Below, piece after piece: positions 29,172 to 40,158 of a DNA stretch of 64,000 nt. The notes beneath the pieces are model-generated. The model saw only the letters and a list, made by a program, of their open reading frames with translations. It did not search any database and was not told the origin of the DNA. Source of the DNA: Pandoraea communis. Its GTDB lineage: Bacteria > Pseudomonadota > Gammaproteobacteria > Burkholderiales > Burkholderiaceae. The number at the start of each line of letters is the position of its first letter. Position 1 is the first letter of the stretch. The stretch spans positions 310,001 to 374,000 of the forward strand of contig NZ_CABPSJ010000004.1 in NCBI RefSeq assembly GCF_902459745.1. The letters run 5' to 3'. A program made the translations under genes and the position numbers.

Positions 29172-30065
29172 ATGAACGATAAGACGGATTTTCGCTGCGG
29201 GACCGTGGCGATCGTCGGGCGTCCGAACGTCGGCAAATCGACGCTGCTCAACGCCCTCGTCGGTCAGAAGATCAGCATTACGTCGCGCAAGGCGCAGACC
29301 ACGCGCCATCGTATTACCGGCATTTGCACCACGGACGACGCGCAATACATCTTTGTCGACACGCCCGGCTTTCAGACCCGTCACGCGACGGCACTGAACC
29401 GCTCGCTCAATCGCGCCGTGACGTCGACACTCTCCAGCGTCGACGTCGTGCTTTTCGTCATCGAGGCAGGCAACTTCGGTCCGGACGACGAGAAGGTGCT
29501 CAATCTGCTGCCCGAGAACACGCCGGTGCTGCTCATCGTCAACAAGCTCGATCGTATTACCGATAAAGCGAAGGTGTTGCCGTTCCTGAAGACGATGGGC
29601 GAGAAGTGGAATTTCCGCGAGATCGTGCCGCTTTCGGCGAAGCGTCCGGAAGACATCAAGCGCTTGCCGGGCATATTGCGCCCGTACCTGCTAGAGGGCG
29701 ATCCGATCTACGGCGAGGACGATCTGACCGATCGCAGCGAGCGATTCATGGCGTCTGAAATCCTGCGCGAGAAGGTATTCCGTTGGACCGGCGACGAGTT
29801 GCCGTACACCAGCACGGTCGTCATCGACAAGTTCGAGCAGGAAGGCAATTTGCGCCGGATCTTCGCGACGATTCTGGTCGATCGCGATAATCACAAGGCG
29901 ATGATCATCGGCAACAAGGGCGCCAAGCTCAAGCAGATTTCCACCGACGCGCGCGTCGATATGGAGAAGCTCTTCGACGGGCCCGTGTATCTGGAAGTCT
30001 GGATCAAGGTCAAGGGCGGTTGGGCCGACAACGAGGCCGGCCTGCGGGCGTATGGCTACGAGTGA
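29172..30065 (+). CDS. era: GTPase Era
   Basis: Era binds 16S rRNA and is required for 30S maturation. The 297-aa protein shows G1 [16 protein letters not shown]2 [13 protein letters not shown]3 [11 protein letters not shown] and G4 IVNKLDRI. The KH domain follows, with [20 protein letters not shown]. It overlaps recO by 14 bases, in the classical rnc-era-recO order. Confidence 0.98.
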   Translation: MNDKTDFRCGTVAIVGRPNVGKSTLLNALVGQKISITSRKAQTTRHRITGICTTDDAQYIFVDTPGFQTRHATALNRSLNRAVTSTLSSVDVVLFVIEAGNFGPDDEKVLNLLPENTPVLLIVNKLDRITDKAKVLPFLKTMGEKWNFREIVPLSAKRPEDIKRLPGILRPYLLEGDPIYGEDDLTDRSERFMASEILREKVFRWTGDELPYTSTVVIDKFEQEGNLRRIFATILVDRDNHKAMIIGNKGAKLKQISTDARVDMEKLFDGPVYLEVWIKVKGGWADNEAGLRAYGYE

Positions 30066-31050
30066 ACTCGACACTGCACGTGACGAAATTGCGACGCCGG
30101 ACGACGTAACACCGGCGGCAAGCAACGCGTCGGTCGCCGATGCACCGCGTGTGCCACGCGCCGGGGCAACCGGGGCGCGTCCTGCGCGCCAAACGCGTGG
30201 TGCGCGCACGCGGGGTGTGGACGACGAGGCGTCGGAAGCGTTCCAGCAAGCCGAGGCCAGTACCGAGACCGTCAGGCGCGAGACTAAGCGCGCGCGGCGT
30301 GCGCCGTCGCCCGCCCGGGCCGCCGAGCGCGAACAGAGTCGCATCGCCGAGCAACCCGGCTTCGTGCTGCACAGTTATCCCTATCGCGAAACCAGCCTGA
30401 TCATCGACGTGCTCACGCGCGATCACGGTCGTATCGCTCTGGTGGCAAAGGGCGCCAAACGCCCGCACTCTGCGCTGCGCGGCGTGCTCCAGACATTTCA
30501 GCCACTCTCGCTCGCCTGGCTCGGCAAGGGCGAGTTGCGCACGCTGACCAAGGCCGAGTGGGTGGGGGGCTTACGTCCGCTCGAAGGCGATGCGCTGCTG
30601 TCCGGCTTCTACCTGAACGAATTGCTGGTGAAGTTCTGTGCGCGCGACGATCCGCACGACAAGCTGTTTCAACACTATCTGACGACGCTGCACCATCTCG
30701 CGCACGGCGAGCCGGCGGGCATCATTCTGCGGGCATTCGAGCGCGTGTTGCTGCGCGAGACCGGATACGCTGTCGCGTTTGACCGTTGCACCCAGACGCG
30801 CGGCAAGGTGGTGCCCGAGCGCCGTTACGTGTTTCATCCCGACTGGGGCGTGCGCCCGGCGCGCGGCGACGAGCCGTCCGATTGGCCGATCGTCATCGGG
30901 CAAACGCTGCTCGACATGGAACAAGACGACTACTCCCGGGCGCAGACCGTGCAGCAAAGCAAGCTGCTCATGCGCTTTCTTCTCAACCACCATTTGGGCG
31001 GCGTTCCGCTCAATACCCGGCAGATCCTGCTCGACCTGCAAAAACTATGA
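30052..31050 (+). CDS. recO: DNA repair protein RecO with N-terminal extension
   Basis: RecO loads RecA with RecR in recombinational repair. The conserved OB fold begins near residue 102 ([20 protein letters not shown], then [15 protein letters not shown] and [14 protein letters not shown]), followed by the helical C-domain ([17 protein letters not shown]). The 332-aa length reflects about 100 extra, low-complexity Ala/Arg/Glu-rich residues at the N-terminus. The start overlaps era by 14 bases, and the stop overlaps pdxJ in an ATGA. Confidence 0.92.
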   Translation: MATSELDTARDEIATPDDVTPAASNASVADAPRVPRAGATGARPARQTRGARTRGVDDEASEAFQQAEASTETVRRETKRARRAPSPARAAEREQSRIAEQPGFVLHSYPYRETSLIIDVLTRDHGRIALVAKGAKRPHSALRGVLQTFQPLSLAWLGKGELRTLTKAEWVGGLRPLEGDALLSGFYLNELLVKFCARDDPHDKLFQHYLTTLHHLAHGEPAGIILRAFERVLLRETGYAVAFDRCTQTRGKVVPERRYVFHPDWGVRPARGDEPSDWPIVIGQTLLDMEQDDYSRAQTVQQSKLLMRFLLNHHLGGVPLNTRQILLDLQKL

Positions 31051-31808
31051 GCCTTTTCTTCCACGGCAACCCCATCGCCCTTGGGGTGAACATCGATCAC
31101 GTCGCGACGGTGCGCAATGCGCGCGGCACGGCTTATCCCGACCCGATCAAGGCGGCGTTGCTGGCCGAAGCGGCGGGCGCGGATGTCATTACGTTGCATT
31201 TGCGTGAAGACCGCCGCCATATTCGCGACGACGACGTGACGAATCTGCGCGACAAGCTGCTCACGCGCATGAACCTCGAATGCGCCGTGACGGAAGAGAT
31301 GCTGGCGATTGCGTGCCGCGTGAAGGCGCACGACGTTTGCCTGGTGCCGGAGCGCCGTCAGGAACTGACGACCGAGGGCGGGCTGGACGTCGTAGGTCTG
31401 TACGACCGTGTCGCTGCCGCTACGCAACAGCTCAGCGAAGCGGGCAGCCGCGTGTCGCTTTTCATCGATCCGGACGAAGCGCCGATTCGCGCTGCCGCTC
31501 GCATGGGGGCGCCGGTCGTCGAACTGCACACCGGGCGTTATGCCGAGGCGCACGACGAGCAAACGCGCGAGGCCGAGTTTGCTCGCATCGAACGTGCTGT
31601 TGCACTGGGTCTGTCGCTGGGGTTGCGGGTCAATGCCGGTCACGGTCTGCATTACGAGAACGTGCAGCCGATTGCCGCCATCGAAGGCATTGCCGAACTG
31701 AATATCGGACACGCAATCGTGGCCCACGCCATTTTTGCCGGCTGGGAGAACGCCGTGCGCGAGATGAAGGCGATCATCGTGGCCAGCCGCATTGCGGCGC
31801 GCGGCTGA
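31047..31808 (+). CDS. pdxJ: Pyridoxine 5'-phosphate synthase PdxJ
   Basis: PdxJ makes pyridoxine 5'-phosphate from 1-deoxyxylulose 5-phosphate and 3-amino-2-oxopropyl phosphate. The 253-aa TIM-barrel protein has [33 protein letters not shown], the [18 protein letters not shown] segment and [12 protein letters not shown], all family signatures. The ATGA overlap with recO fixes the start. acpS follows 42 bases later. Confidence 0.97.
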   Translation: MSLFFHGNPIALGVNIDHVATVRNARGTAYPDPIKAALLAEAAGADVITLHLREDRRHIRDDDVTNLRDKLLTRMNLECAVTEEMLAIACRVKAHDVCLVPERRQELTTEGGLDVVGLYDRVAAATQQLSEAGSRVSLFIDPDEAPIRAAARMGAPVVELHTGRYAEAHDEQTREAEFARIERAVALGLSLGLRVNAGHGLHYENVQPIAAIEGIAELNIGHAIVAHAIFAGWENAVREMKAIIVASRIAARG

Positions 31809-31850
31809 ATCGCAACGTTGCGCGATCAGACCCATTATCAGGCACCGCCC

Positions 31851-32369
31851 ATGAGCGATTCGACGTCATCGTCGTCCTTGTCCCCAGATACGCCACCGCA
31901 GAGCGGTAACGCTGCTGCCTCCGAGCCGGGCGCGACAGCGATGTTCGGCGTGGGCACCGACATCCTCCAGATCAGTCGCGTCGTGGGCGTGATGACGCGT
32001 ACCAACGGGCGGTTCGCCGAGCGCGTACTGGGGCCGGAGGAACTCAAGGTCTACTACGCTCGTCAGAAGCGATCCGAAGTTCGCGGACTCGCGTATCTGT
32101 GCACGCGCTTCGCCGCCAAGGAGGCCGTATCCAAGGCCATCGGGCTGGGTATGCGCTGGCCGATGACGTGGCGTGCTGTGCAAACGCTCAATGCGCCGTC
32201 CGGCAAGCCGTTCGTGGTGGCCTCGGGCGAGTTGGTGCAGTGGTTGGCTGAGCGGCAACTGTCGATCGAGATTTCGATCACGGACGAGAAGGAATACGCG
32301 GTGGCATTTGCGATCGCGTCACGTAATTTAGGCAACATTCGCAATATCGCATCGGAGAAAACGCAATGA
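31851..32369 (+). CDS. acpS: Holo-ACP synthase AcpS
   Basis: AcpS transfers 4'-phosphopantetheine to AcpP. The catalytic domain begins [14 protein letters not shown] with the metal-binding Asp, and continues [16 protein letters not shown] (the ACPS Glu/Lys motif). The 172-aa length assumes ATG 31851, which gives a 30-residue Ser/Ala-rich extension before MFGVGTD; ATG 31941 would give the usual 142-aa length. It overlaps nagZ by 4 bases (ATGA). Confidence 0.93.
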   Translation: MSDSTSSSSLSPDTPPQSGNAAASEPGATAMFGVGTDILQISRVVGVMTRTNGRFAERVLGPEELKVYYARQKRSEVRGLAYLCTRFAAKEAVSKAIGLGMRWPMTWRAVQTLNAPSGKPFVVASGELVQWLAERQLSIEISITDEKEYAVAFAIASRNLGNIRNIASEKTQ

Positions 32370-33409
32370 CGAAGCGCAGGCCGGGCCCGGTGATGTTGGA
32401 CGTCGTCGGGCTGACCCTCAGCGAAGACGACATCCGCCGCATCGACCATCCGTTGACCGGGGGTGTCATCCTGTTTGCCCGCAACTTTGATGACCGCACG
32501 CAACTGTGCGCGCTCACGAAGCAGATTCGCGACGTGCGCGACGACATCCTGATCGCTGTCGATCATGAGGGCGGGCGCGTGCAGCGTTTCCGTACCGACG
32601 GTTTCACGCATCTGTCCGCGATGGGCAAGCTGGGCAAACTCTGGCATGAAGACGTGTTCAAGGCGACGCGCGTGACGACGGCCGTGGGCTATGTGCTCGC
32701 GTCAGAATTGCGTGCGTGCGATATCGATCTGAGTTTCACGCCCGTGCTGGACCTGGATTACGGAACGTCGACGGTGATCGGTGATCGCGCGTTCGATGCC
32801 GATCCGCGCGTGGTGGCCATGCTGGCCAAGAGCCTGAATCACGGCCTGCTTCTCGCCGGGATGGCGAACTGCGGCAAGCACTTCCCGGGTCATGGCTTTG
32901 TGGCGGCCGATTCGCACCATGAAATTCCGGTCGACGAGCGCTCGCTCGACGAAATTCTCTCGATCGACGCACAGCCGTACGACTGGCTGGGCATGTCGCT
33001 CGCGGCGGTCATGCCGGCGCACGTGATTTATCCGCAGGTCGATCCCAACCCGGCAGGCTTCTCGGCCAAGTGGCTCAAGGAAATCCTGCGCGGCAAGTAT
33101 GGTTTCGATGGCGTGATTTTCAGCGACGACCTGTCGATGCAGGGCGCGAGCGCCGCGGGGGATGTCGTCACGGCCGCGCATGCCGCGCTGGAAGCGGGGT
33201 GCGACATGGTGCTTATCTGCAACAGCCCGGAAAAGGCGGATCGCCTGCTGCGTGAAATGAAGTCGGCGCCCGATACCGTCTCGCAGCGCCGCATCAAGCA
33301 TCTGAAGGGCCGTGGCAAAGTGCATGGCTGGGAAAAGATGCTTGACCAGCCGGAGTACCAGGCGGCGAAGCGTCTGATCGCGCAGACGTTCGGCGGATAC
33401 GTCGCGTAA
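32366..33409 (+). CDS. nagZ: Beta-N-acetylhexosaminidase NagZ (GH3)
   Basis: NagZ removes N-acetylglucosamine from 1,6-anhydro-MurNAc peptides in cell-wall recycling. The 347-aa protein carries GH3 signatures: [38 protein letters not shown] with the catalytic His, and [16 protein letters not shown] with the nucleophilic Asp. It ends the six-gene rnc-to-nagZ run and is followed by a strong terminator. Confidence 0.97.
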   Translation: MTKRRPGPVMLDVVGLTLSEDDIRRIDHPLTGGVILFARNFDDRTQLCALTKQIRDVRDDILIAVDHEGGRVQRFRTDGFTHLSAMGKLGKLWHEDVFKATRVTTAVGYVLASELRACDIDLSFTPVLDLDYGTSTVIGDRAFDADPRVVAMLAKSLNHGLLLAGMANCGKHFPGHGFVAADSHHEIPVDERSLDEILSIDAQPYDWLGMSLAAVMPAHVIYPQVDPNPAGFSAKWLKEILRGKYGFDGVIFSDDLSMQGASAAGDVVTAAHAALEAGCDMVLICNSPEKADRLLREMKSAPDTVSQRRIKHLKGRGKVHGWEKMLDQPEYQAAKRLIAQTFGGYVA

Positions 33410-33437
33410 GTCCGTCAAACGCCGGACCTTCGGTGCA

Positions 33438-33480
33438 AATAAAAAGCGCTCGACCCCTTGGGGGGCGAGCGCTTTTTTGT
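33438..33480. terminator. Bidirectional terminator between nagZ and efp
   Basis: Stem AAAAAGCGCTCG (33441-33452) with CGAGCGCTTTTTT (33466-33478) is a long hairpin, with an inner pairing CCCCTTGGGG and T runs on both sides. It ends nagZ from the left and efp from the right. Confidence 0.92.
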
Positions 33481-33528
33481 TACCTGACGGCCGCTTCGCC
33501 CGAAGGCGTCACGGCAATCCGCCGTCGC

Positions 33529-34086
33529 TTAGACGCGGCTGCGGTACTCGTCGGTACGCGTATCGATTTCGATCTTGTCGCCGGTGTTCACGAACAGCGG
33601 CACCTGGATTTCCAGCAGATCGTTGATCTTGGCGTTCTTCAGAACGCGGCCCGACGACGTGTCGCCCTTGACGGCCGGTTCGGTGTATTCCACAACGCGC
33701 ACGAGCGAGGTCGGCAGATCGACCGAGATGGCCTTGTCATTGTAGAAAACGACTTCGCATTTCATGCCGTCTTCCAGGTACTTGATCGCGTCGCCCATGT
33801 TTTCGGCTTCGACTTCGTACTGGTTGTAGTCGGCGTCCATGAACACGTACATCGGATCGGCGAAGTACGAATAGGTCACTTCCTTCTTGTCGAGCACGAC
33901 GACGTCGAACTTGTCGTCTGCCTTGTACGAGAATTCGCCGCGACCTTCGGTCAGCAGCTTCTTGTACTTCATCTTCACGACGCTGGAGTTACGACCCGAC
34001 TTGACGTATTCGGTCTTCAGCACGACATTGGGCTCACCATCGATCATGACGACGTTGCCGACGCGGAGTTCTTGAGCGGTTTTCAT
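33529..34086 (-). CDS. efp: Elongation factor P (arginine-32 type)
   Basis: EF-P rescues ribosomes stalled on polyproline. The 185-aa protein has the KOW-like N-domain ([18 protein letters not shown]) and two OB domains. The tip loop reads [10 protein letters not shown] with Arg32, the position rhamnosylated by EarP, instead of the beta-lysylated lysine of E. coli. earP is the next gene upstream, which supports this modification. The ATG at 34086 ([10 protein letters not shown]) matches homologues. Confidence 0.97.
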   Translation of the reverse strand: MKTAQELRVGNVVMIDGEPNVVLKTEYVKSGRNSSVVKMKYKKLLTEGRGEFSYKADDKFDVVVLDKKEVTYSYFADPMYVFMDADYNQYEVEAENMGDAIKYLEDGMKCEVVFYNDKAISVDLPTSLVRVVEYTEPAVKGDTSSGRVLKNAKINDLLEIQVPLFVNTGDKIEIDTRTDEYRSRV

Positions 34087-34226
34087 AAAAAAACGAGATC
34101 CTGTGACGAAATAAGCGATTTGCCGCTTGTTTGAGCGCTTCCATACGCCCATTCGCCGCTTGATTCCCGCGTCCGCCCGGAACGATCCGGGGCAGCAGGT
34201 TCAGCAGCAAAGCGTTGAAAAACCAG

Positions 34227-35468
34227 CTATTTTACCTGAATTTCCGCGAAGCTTGCCAACTGTCGCGCTAGATCCGGACGGGCTGCCTGTGCATTTGCCC
34301 ACGCGCGGGCGTGGCGATTCAGTTCCGGCAGCGCGGCAGCGAGCGCCGGCCAATCGGGCGCGGTGCTCGCGTAGCCATTCCAGAGATGCCAGAAAGTGCG
34401 CAACGCCTCGCGCGCGCCATGCGACAGTGAGGCCGCGTCGGGCGTATCGTCTTGCCGATCCGTCAGATATCGACTGAGAAAGGCGTCAAGCTTCCCATGA
34501 TGGGCATTCTCGTCCTGCGGATAGATATGCCAGACGAACGGCTTCGCCGCCCACTGTGCGCGTACGAAGGAATCTTCTCCGCGCACGAAATTGAGGTCGC
34601 AGGCCCAGAGCAGTGCATCGAACTCGGTTTGCGGGACGAACGGCAGTCCGTACACCGTCAGCGCGCCTCGGGCCGCTGACTCCCCGGGCGCCAGCACCTC
34701 ACGACCGAACCAGGCGCCTACGGCGGGTGCGATACGCCCTTGCGGCACGAGGCAGACGATAGGCGTTGCGCTGTCGGCCCACTGCGTGAGCAACGCCGCA
34801 AGCGCGGGGTTTTCATACGCGAAGAGCGATATGACCAACGCATCCTTCGGTGCGGCGGGCAGGCCGAGTGTGCGCTGCCACCAGGCGTCGCGCAGTTCGG
34901 GAGAGGCGAGAAACGCGTCGCGCCGGGAGAACAATTCCCGTTCCCGGATGAGCCCGCCGGTGCGTTCGGTGAAGCCGGGGAAGAAGAACGCTTTCAGCAG
35001 CCCCAACTGCGGGTGGAGCGACTTTTGCAGATGACAGCCGTCTACCCAGTCTTCCGCGCTCAGATACTCAAGATTGATCCACACCGGCGCGTTGCCTGCC
35101 TTCTTGCGCGCGTGCATCGCTTGAACGCAGACGTCGGGAATATTGCAGGCAAAGGCTTCGATGACGATATCGCCCGGCGCGTTGTCGTCGGTGATGGGCC
35201 CAAAGTCGGCATTCCAGCGGCGCACGTCGACGCCGTCGCAGCGTTGCCGGGCCAGCGACGGATCGATGTCGGGACGCAGGTGGCGGAAGCTCGTCAGATC
35301 GTCGACCCAAAGCCTGATCGACCAGCCGTGTTCGCGCACGAGCTGCCGGGCGAGCCGCCAGCACACGCCGATATCGCCAAAGTTGTCGACGACGGTGCAG
35401 AACAGATCGCAGCGCGGCACCAGAGGTAAGGCGCTTGATGCTGGAGAGGAGGCGGTAGGCAGGGACAT
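34227..35468 (-). CDS. earP: EF-P arginine rhamnosyltransferase EarP
   Basis: EarP transfers rhamnose from dTDP-rhamnose to Arg32 of EF-P. The 413-aa protein has the EarP N-terminal signature FCTVVDNFGDIGVCWRLARQ, with two aspartates of the active-site region (Asp28, Asp32), then PVWINLEYLSAEDWVDGCH and FFFPGFTERTGGLIRE. The C-domain contains NFVRGEDSFVRAQWAAKPF and WHIYPQDENAHHGKLDAF, where the nucleotide-sugar site lies. It lies upstream of efp on the same strand. Confidence 0.95.
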   Translation of the reverse strand: MSLPTASSPASSALPLVPRCDLFCTVVDNFGDIGVCWRLARQLVREHGWSIRLWVDDLTSFRHLRPDIDPSLARQRCDGVDVRRWNADFGPITDDNAPGDIVIEAFACNIPDVCVQAMHARKKAGNAPVWINLEYLSAEDWVDGCHLQKSLHPQLGLLKAFFFPGFTERTGGLIRERELFSRRDAFLASPELRDAWWQRTLGLPAAPKDALVISLFAYENPALAALLTQWADSATPIVCLVPQGRIAPAVGAWFGREVLAPGESAARGALTVYGLPFVPQTEFDALLWACDLNFVRGEDSFVRAQWAAKPFVWHIYPQDENAHHGKLDAFLSRYLTDRQDDTPDAASLSHGAREALRTFWHLWNGYASTAPDWPALAAALPELNRHARAWANAQAARPDLARQLASFAEIQVK

Positions 35469-35604
35469 TGAGAAGCGGCGACGCGGATTGGTCTAAACTT
35501 CGGATTCTAGTCCCTGCGACGCGTAACGATGTGGTCGCGGAAGCTGCAAACGGTGCCATGCCTGCATCCATTCGCGCCGGGGGACGTTCAGATTGCCAGA
35601 GTTC

Positions 35605-37839
35605 ATGACCGAAGACGCCCACGACGTCACGCCAACGCGCAAGTCCCGCAAAGCGAAATCCGTCACCGTTGCGGACGTCGCGCCACCTTCGGCGCCGACC
35701 GCGCCGGAGCACGCGAGCGCGCCGTCGTTCGATGTCCGCAAAGTGCTTGCCCAGTTGCCGAATCTGCCCGGCGTCTACCGCTATTACGACACGTCGGGCA
35801 ACGTGCTGTACGTCGGCAAGGCGCGCAATCTCAAGAAGCGGGTGTCGAGCTACTTCAACAAGACGCAACTTTCTCCGCGCATCGCGTTGATGGTCGCGCG
35901 CATCGCGAAACTGGAAACGACAGTCACCCGTTCGGAAACCGAGGCGCTGCTGCTTGAGAATAATCTGATCAAGGCGCTGCATCCGCGTTACAACATTCTG
36001 TTTCGCGACGACAAGTCGTATCCGTTCCTCAAGCTCACCCAGCACAAATATCCGCGCATGGCGTATTACCGGGGTTCGGTGGATCGTCGCGGGCAATATT
36101 TCGGACCGTTCCCCAGCGCGTGGGCGGTGCGCGAGAGCATCCAGATCCTGCAAAAGGTGTTCCAACTGCGGACCTGCGAGGACTCCGTTTTTGCGAATCG
36201 CACGCGGCCGTGTCTGTTGCATCAGATCGAGCGATGCAGCGCGCCGTGCGTTGGTGCCATTCGGGACGAAGACTATGCGCGCGACGTGCATAACGCGGCG
36301 GCGTTCCTTTCCGGACGTCAAAAAGAAGTCCTCGGCGCGCTCGAAGAGAAAATGATGACGTACGCCGACGCGCTTCAATTCGAGCAGGCGGCCGTGGTGC
36401 GCAACCAGATGCAGGCACTGTCCGGCGTGCTTCAGCAACAGTCCGTCGAAACCGTTGGGGATGTGGATGCCGACATCCTCGCCGTCGCCTACGCGGGCGG
36501 CCGTGCGTGCGTGAACCTCGCGATGGTTCGCGGTGGACGTCACCTTGGCGATAAGGCGTATTTCCCGGCGCATGTGGAGCGCGGCGTCGAAGGTGGCATC
36601 GCGGATGAGTTTGAGGAAGACGACGTGGTGACGCCGGCATCGCCGGATGCAGACTCGGACGATTCCGTGCTCGCCGCTGACGAGATCTCGGGCGACGTGC
36701 CGTCGGACAGCCCGTCGGCGTCGCTCGAATCGCGATTGCTCGAGGCCTTTGTCGCGCAGCACTATCTGGGGCAATCGGTGCCGCCGGTGCTGATCGTGAG
36801 CCACGCGTTGCCGAGCGACGAGTTGCTGACGGTGTTGTCCGAGCAGGCGGGGCGGCGCATTACGATGGTGCGTCAACCGCAGGGGCAACGACGTGCGTGG
36901 CTCGATATGGCGCAACAGGGGGCGCAGCTCGCGCTTGCGCGCCTGTTGACCGAGCAGGGCAGCCAGCAGGCGCGCACGCATGAACTGGTGCAGACCATCG
37001 GGCTCGACATCGACGATCCGGCGCTGCTGCGTGTGGAGTGTTTCGACATCAGCCATACGCAGGGAGAAGCCACGCAGGCGTCGTGCGTGGTGTTCCACCA
37101 TCACAAGATGCAGACGAGCGAGTACCGCCGTTACAACATCGCGGGCATTACGCCGGGCGATGACTACGCGGCGATGCGTCAGGTGCTCACGCGCCGGTAC
37201 GGCCGGCTGATGGAGGCCGCCGCAGCAACGGTGAGCGGCGCGGCAGATCCGTCATCCGTGGCGGCCGACGTGGCGCGAGCCGAGGCAGATACCGTGGTGT
37301 TGCCGGACAGCGAGGCAATGACGCCGAGCGGCGAGTCCATCGAGGCCGGCGTGCCGGCGGTGGCTGCGCCGGAGGCTTCCGACGTGGAGGCCAATCTGCC
37401 GCAGTTGGTGCTGATCGACGGCGGCAAGGGGCAGGTCGAAGTGGCGCGTCAGGTGTTCGTCGAACTGGGGATCGATATCGGTCGATTGGTGGGTGTGGCG
37501 AAAGGCGAGGGCCGCAAAGTGGGCCTCGAGACGCTGATTTTTGCCGACGGACGCGCGCCGCTCGAACTGGGGCGCGAGAGTGCGGTGCTGATGCTGATCG
37601 CCCAGATTCGCGACGAGGCGCACCGCTTTGCGATTACGGGCATGCGGGCCAAGCGTGCGAAAGCGCGTCAGACCTCACGGCTCGAGGAAATCGAGGGCAT
37701 TGGCGCGAAGCGCCGCCAGCGGTTGCTCATGCGGTTTGGCGGGCTGCAAGGGGTGGCGTCGGCCAGTGTCGACGAACTGGCCAGCGTCGAAGGCATTTCG
37801 ACAACGCTCGCCGAGCAGATCTATCGTCAACTGCACTGA
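35605..37839 (+). CDS. uvrC: UvrABC excision nuclease subunit C, enlarged
   Basis: UvrC makes both incisions in nucleotide excision repair. The 744-aa protein has an Ala/Pro-rich N-terminus, a GIY-YIG domain ([20 protein letters not shown]), the UVR segment ([20 protein letters not shown]), the RNase-H-like UvrC domain ([19 protein letters not shown] and [18 protein letters not shown]) and tandem HhH at the end ([20 protein letters not shown]). It is about 130 aa longer than the usual 610 because of two acidic/Ala-rich inserts, near residues 335-375 and 535-595. ATG 35605 is used; a TTG at 35593 is possible. Confidence 0.95.
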   Translation: MTEDAHDVTPTRKSRKAKSVTVADVAPPSAPTAPEHASAPSFDVRKVLAQLPNLPGVYRYYDTSGNVLYVGKARNLKKRVSSYFNKTQLSPRIALMVARIAKLETTVTRSETEALLLENNLIKALHPRYNILFRDDKSYPFLKLTQHKYPRMAYYRGSVDRRGQYFGPFPSAWAVRESIQILQKVFQLRTCEDSVFANRTRPCLLHQIERCSAPCVGAIRDEDYARDVHNAAAFLSGRQKEVLGALEEKMMTYADALQFEQAAVVRNQMQALSGVLQQQSVETVGDVDADILAVAYAGGRACVNLAMVRGGRHLGDKAYFPAHVERGVEGGIADEFEEDDVVTPASPDADSDDSVLAADEISGDVPSDSPSASLESRLLEAFVAQHYLGQSVPPVLIVSHALPSDELLTVLSEQAGRRITMVRQPQGQRRAWLDMAQQGAQLALARLLTEQGSQQARTHELVQTIGLDIDDPALLRVECFDISHTQGEATQASCVVFHHHKMQTSEYRRYNIAGITPGDDYAAMRQVLTRRYGRLMEAAAATVSGAADPSSVAADVARAEADTVVLPDSEAMTPSGESIEAGVPAVAAPEASDVEANLPQLVLIDGGKGQVEVARQVFVELGIDIGRLVGVAKGEGRKVGLETLIFADGRAPLELGRESAVLMLIAQIRDEAHRFAITGMRAKRAKARQTSRLEEIEGIGAKRRQRLLMRFGGLQGVASASVDELASVEGISTTLAEQIYRQLH

Positions 37840-37859
37840 CCCCCACGGCGCTTCACGCT

Positions 37860-39143
37860 TCACGTATCACCGTGGAACAACAGGCGCATCACGGTATCGT
37901 TGTCGACCGTCTCGCCGGACAGCGTGCGCGCGAGAAGCTCCCCGCCGACGACGGGCGGCGCGAAGATCATGTCCGGCTGAACGCGCTTGAGCTTGCTCAA
38001 GTGCTTGCTGTCGTTGACTGACGCGATGGTACGCACGGTGGGCGCGATTTCCTTCGAAGCGAGCACGATGAAGGCATTTTCCGAATCGTCGGCCCGCAGC
38101 GCGAGTAAGGCCCTGGCATGTTCGATGCCGGCATGGGTGAGCACGGCGTTGTCGCTGGCGTCGCCATGCATGACATCGGCATCCTCTGGGTAGGGATTGT
38201 CGGCGCCGCTGGCGATAATGACCGTGACCGGCCAGCCGCGTTTGGTGAGTTCGTGGTGCACGTTGATGGCGAGCGGCGACGCGCCGGCCACGATGAAGTG
38301 GTTCTTGCGTATCACGTGAGTGAACCTCCCCGCGAGAATTTTCCTAAGGTTGCCGCCGACGAGCGGGCCGATGACGACGGTCAACGACGTCGCAAACACA
38401 CTGATTCCGAAAATGATGACCGATGCGGTGAAGAGCCGTGCGTCGGTGGAGTGCGGCACGATGTCGCCGTAACCGACGGTCGTCATCGTGACGATGGAGA
38501 AGTAGAACGCTGTCGCCAGATCGGTGACGGGCGGCGCGAATTCGCGACCGAGATACATCGTGCCGAACGTGGCGTAGACAAGCAGCGCGAACACGGCCAC
38601 GAGGGTGTAGAGCGTGGCGGCGGCGAAGCTCGCGCGGTCGAATTCCCGCCAGTACCAGAGCAGTAATGCGATGCAGACGATCGAGAGGGTGAACGTCAGA
38701 TCGAGGCGGATGTCCAGGTGGAAATTGATGGCGGCGGCCAGCGTGAGCATGACCAGCGTAAAGGCCCAGGCGGTGCGGGCCCGGATGACGAGACCGCAGG
38801 CGAGCGCGACCAGCGAAAGCCCGGCCAGCGCGCGGGGCAGGTGCGAGAAGTCGATGCGCTCGATGGCGTTCAGCCCGAAGAGCAGCCGGGGCAGATGGGT
38901 TGCTTCGATGCGTTCCAGCGCGGAGAGGTCGCCGCGGACGAAGAGATCGATGAGCACTGTGCCGGGCACGCGCAACAGCACCGGCGCGATGAGCAGCAAA
39001 CCGTTGATGCCGACCAGTGTCGCGATGATGACGTGAGGGGGCAGCAGCGGTCGTCGCAGGGCGGGCAGGGGCCAGGGCAGTTTCACGAGATCGGTGCTAT
39101 TGGCGGGGTGTTGCGAGCAAGATAGGGGCACACTGGCGCACAT
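37860..39143 (-). CDS. kch: Kch-like voltage-gated-type potassium channel with RCK domain
   Basis: A potassium channel of the E. coli Kch type, 427 aa. Several hydrophobic segments (VIIATLVGINGLLLIAP, LVALACGLVIRARTAWAF and AAATLYTLVAVFALLVYATF among them) precede the pore with filter TTVGYGD. The cytoplasmic RCK (TrkA-N) domain starts HFIVAGASPLAINVHHELTK and ends DTVMRLLFHGD, resembling E. coli Kch. Position 39143 is the best ATG, but there is no good ribosome-binding site, so the N-terminus is uncertain. It converges with uvrC and is divergent from pgsA. Confidence 0.85.
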   Translation of the reverse strand: MCASVPLSCSQHPANSTDLVKLPWPLPALRRPLLPPHVIIATLVGINGLLLIAPVLLRVPGTVLIDLFVRGDLSALERIEATHLPRLLFGLNAIERIDFSHLPRALAGLSLVALACGLVIRARTAWAFTLVMLTLAAAINFHLDIRLDLTFTLSIVCIALLLWYWREFDRASFAAATLYTLVAVFALLVYATFGTMYLGREFAPPVTDLATAFYFSIVTMTTVGYGDIVPHSTDARLFTASVIIFGISVFATSLTVVIGPLVGGNLRKILAGRFTHVIRKNHFIVAGASPLAINVHHELTKRGWPVTVIIASGADNPYPEDADVMHGDASDNAVLTHAGIEHARALLALRADDSENAFIVLASKEIAPTVRTIASVNDSKHLSKLKRVQPDMIFAPPVVGGELLARTLSGETVDNDTVMRLLFHGDT

Positions 39144-39262
39144 GTCAACCGCTGTGCGGTGCCTTGGCCTTGTGGCTGCGGGGCAGACACGGCACAATGC
39201 GGGTCTGGTACGGCTGCCGAGGGCGCCGTGTGTCGACTGCCGTTTGCCGAACTCATGCTGCC

Positions 39263-39856
39263 ATGCCTTTTAATGTTCCCATATTCCTGACCTGGCTTCG
39301 GATCGTGCTGATCCCGCTGGTGGTCGGCGTTTACTACTTGCCTGCGACGTGGTTCTCGTCGGTGGAGATGAATTGGGTGGCGTGCGGGGTCTTCGTACTG
39401 GCGGCGCTGACCGACTGGTTCGACGGTTTTCTGGCGCGTCGCTGGAATCAGACGTCGGCGTTCGGGGCGTTTCTGGACCCGGTCGCAGACAAGCTGATGG
39501 TCGCGGCGGCGCTGCTGATGTTGTTGCAGATGGGGCGGATCAATGCGTTGGTGGCGTTGATCATCATTGGCCGCGAGATCACGATTTCGGCGTTGCGTGA
39601 GTGGATGGCGCAGATTGGCGCGTCGCGCAGCGTGGCGGTGCATCAGTTGGGCAAGATCAAGACGGCGGCGCAGATGGTGGCGATCCCGCTGTTGTTGTTC
39701 AACGGCACCGTGGTGTGGAACGGTTGGCGTTTCGACTCGCGATTCTGGGGGACGTGGCTGATTTACGTGGCGGCGGTTCTCACGTTGTGGTCGATGTTGT
39801 ATTATCTGCGCCGCGCGTGGCCGCAGATTCGGGAGCGCGGTGCGGGCAAGATGTGA
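39263..39856 (+). CDS. pgsA: Phosphatidylglycerophosphate synthase PgsA
   Basis: PgsA makes phosphatidylglycerophosphate from CDP-diacylglycerol and glycerol 3-phosphate at the inner membrane. The 197-aa protein begins MPFNVPIFLTWLRIVLIPL, with several membrane helices, and has the CDP-alcohol phosphotransferase signature DWFDGFLARRWNQTSAFGAF-LDPVAD, containing all the conserved aspartates. The ATG at 39263 matches homologues. tRNA genes lie downstream. Confidence 0.96.
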   Translation: MPFNVPIFLTWLRIVLIPLVVGVYYLPATWFSSVEMNWVACGVFVLAALTDWFDGFLARRWNQTSAFGAFLDPVADKLMVAAALLMLLQMGRINALVALIIIGREITISALREWMAQIGASRSVAVHQLGKIKTAAQMVAIPLLLFNGTVVWNGWRFDSRFWGTWLIYVAAVLTLWSMLYYLRRAWPQIRERGAGKM

Positions 39857-39928
39857 GCGTAAGTCTCTGAAGACGCGGGATTTGCGCGGTGGAGAAGAAA
39901 AATCTTCACAAATTTTCGGCGCAGGTGC

Positions 39929-39957
39929 TTGACACTGAATCACGGTTTCGACATAAT
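39929..39957 (+). promoter_or_regulatory. Sigma-70 promoter of the tRNA-Gly cluster
   Basis: TTGACA (39929-39934), a 17-base spacer and CATAAT (39952-39957) form a near-consensus promoter about 75 bases before the first tRNA-Gly. Confidence 0.85.
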
Positions 39958-40033
39958 CTCCTTCTCGCTGCTACGGCACATGCCCGGCAGCGAAATTTTG
40001 AGAAGTGGTTGGATTGGTAGTACGCATGACAAT

Positions 40034-40109
40034 GCGGGAGTAGCTCAGTTGGTAGAGCGCAACCTTGCCAAGGTTGAGGTCGCGAGTTCGAGACTCGTCT
40101 CCCGCTCCA
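40034..40109 (+). tRNA. tRNA-Gly (GCC)
   Basis: A 76-base cloverleaf: acceptor GCGGGAG pairs with CTCCCGC, the D arm contains AGCTCAGTTGGTAGAGC, the anticodon stem-loop is CAACC-TTGCCAA-GGTTG (anticodon GCC), the T arm is GCGAG-TTCGAGA-CTCGT, and CCA is encoded. Confidence 0.97.
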
Positions 40110-40158
40110 GTTTTCACACTGGACATTGAGTGAGTTGATCCTTGGTGTTCGGTGTCAT

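Noticed and set aside
35068-37104. Minus-strand frame opposite uvrC running into earP.
   Set aside because: Only a shadow of uvrC; the earP frame is a different, conserved one.
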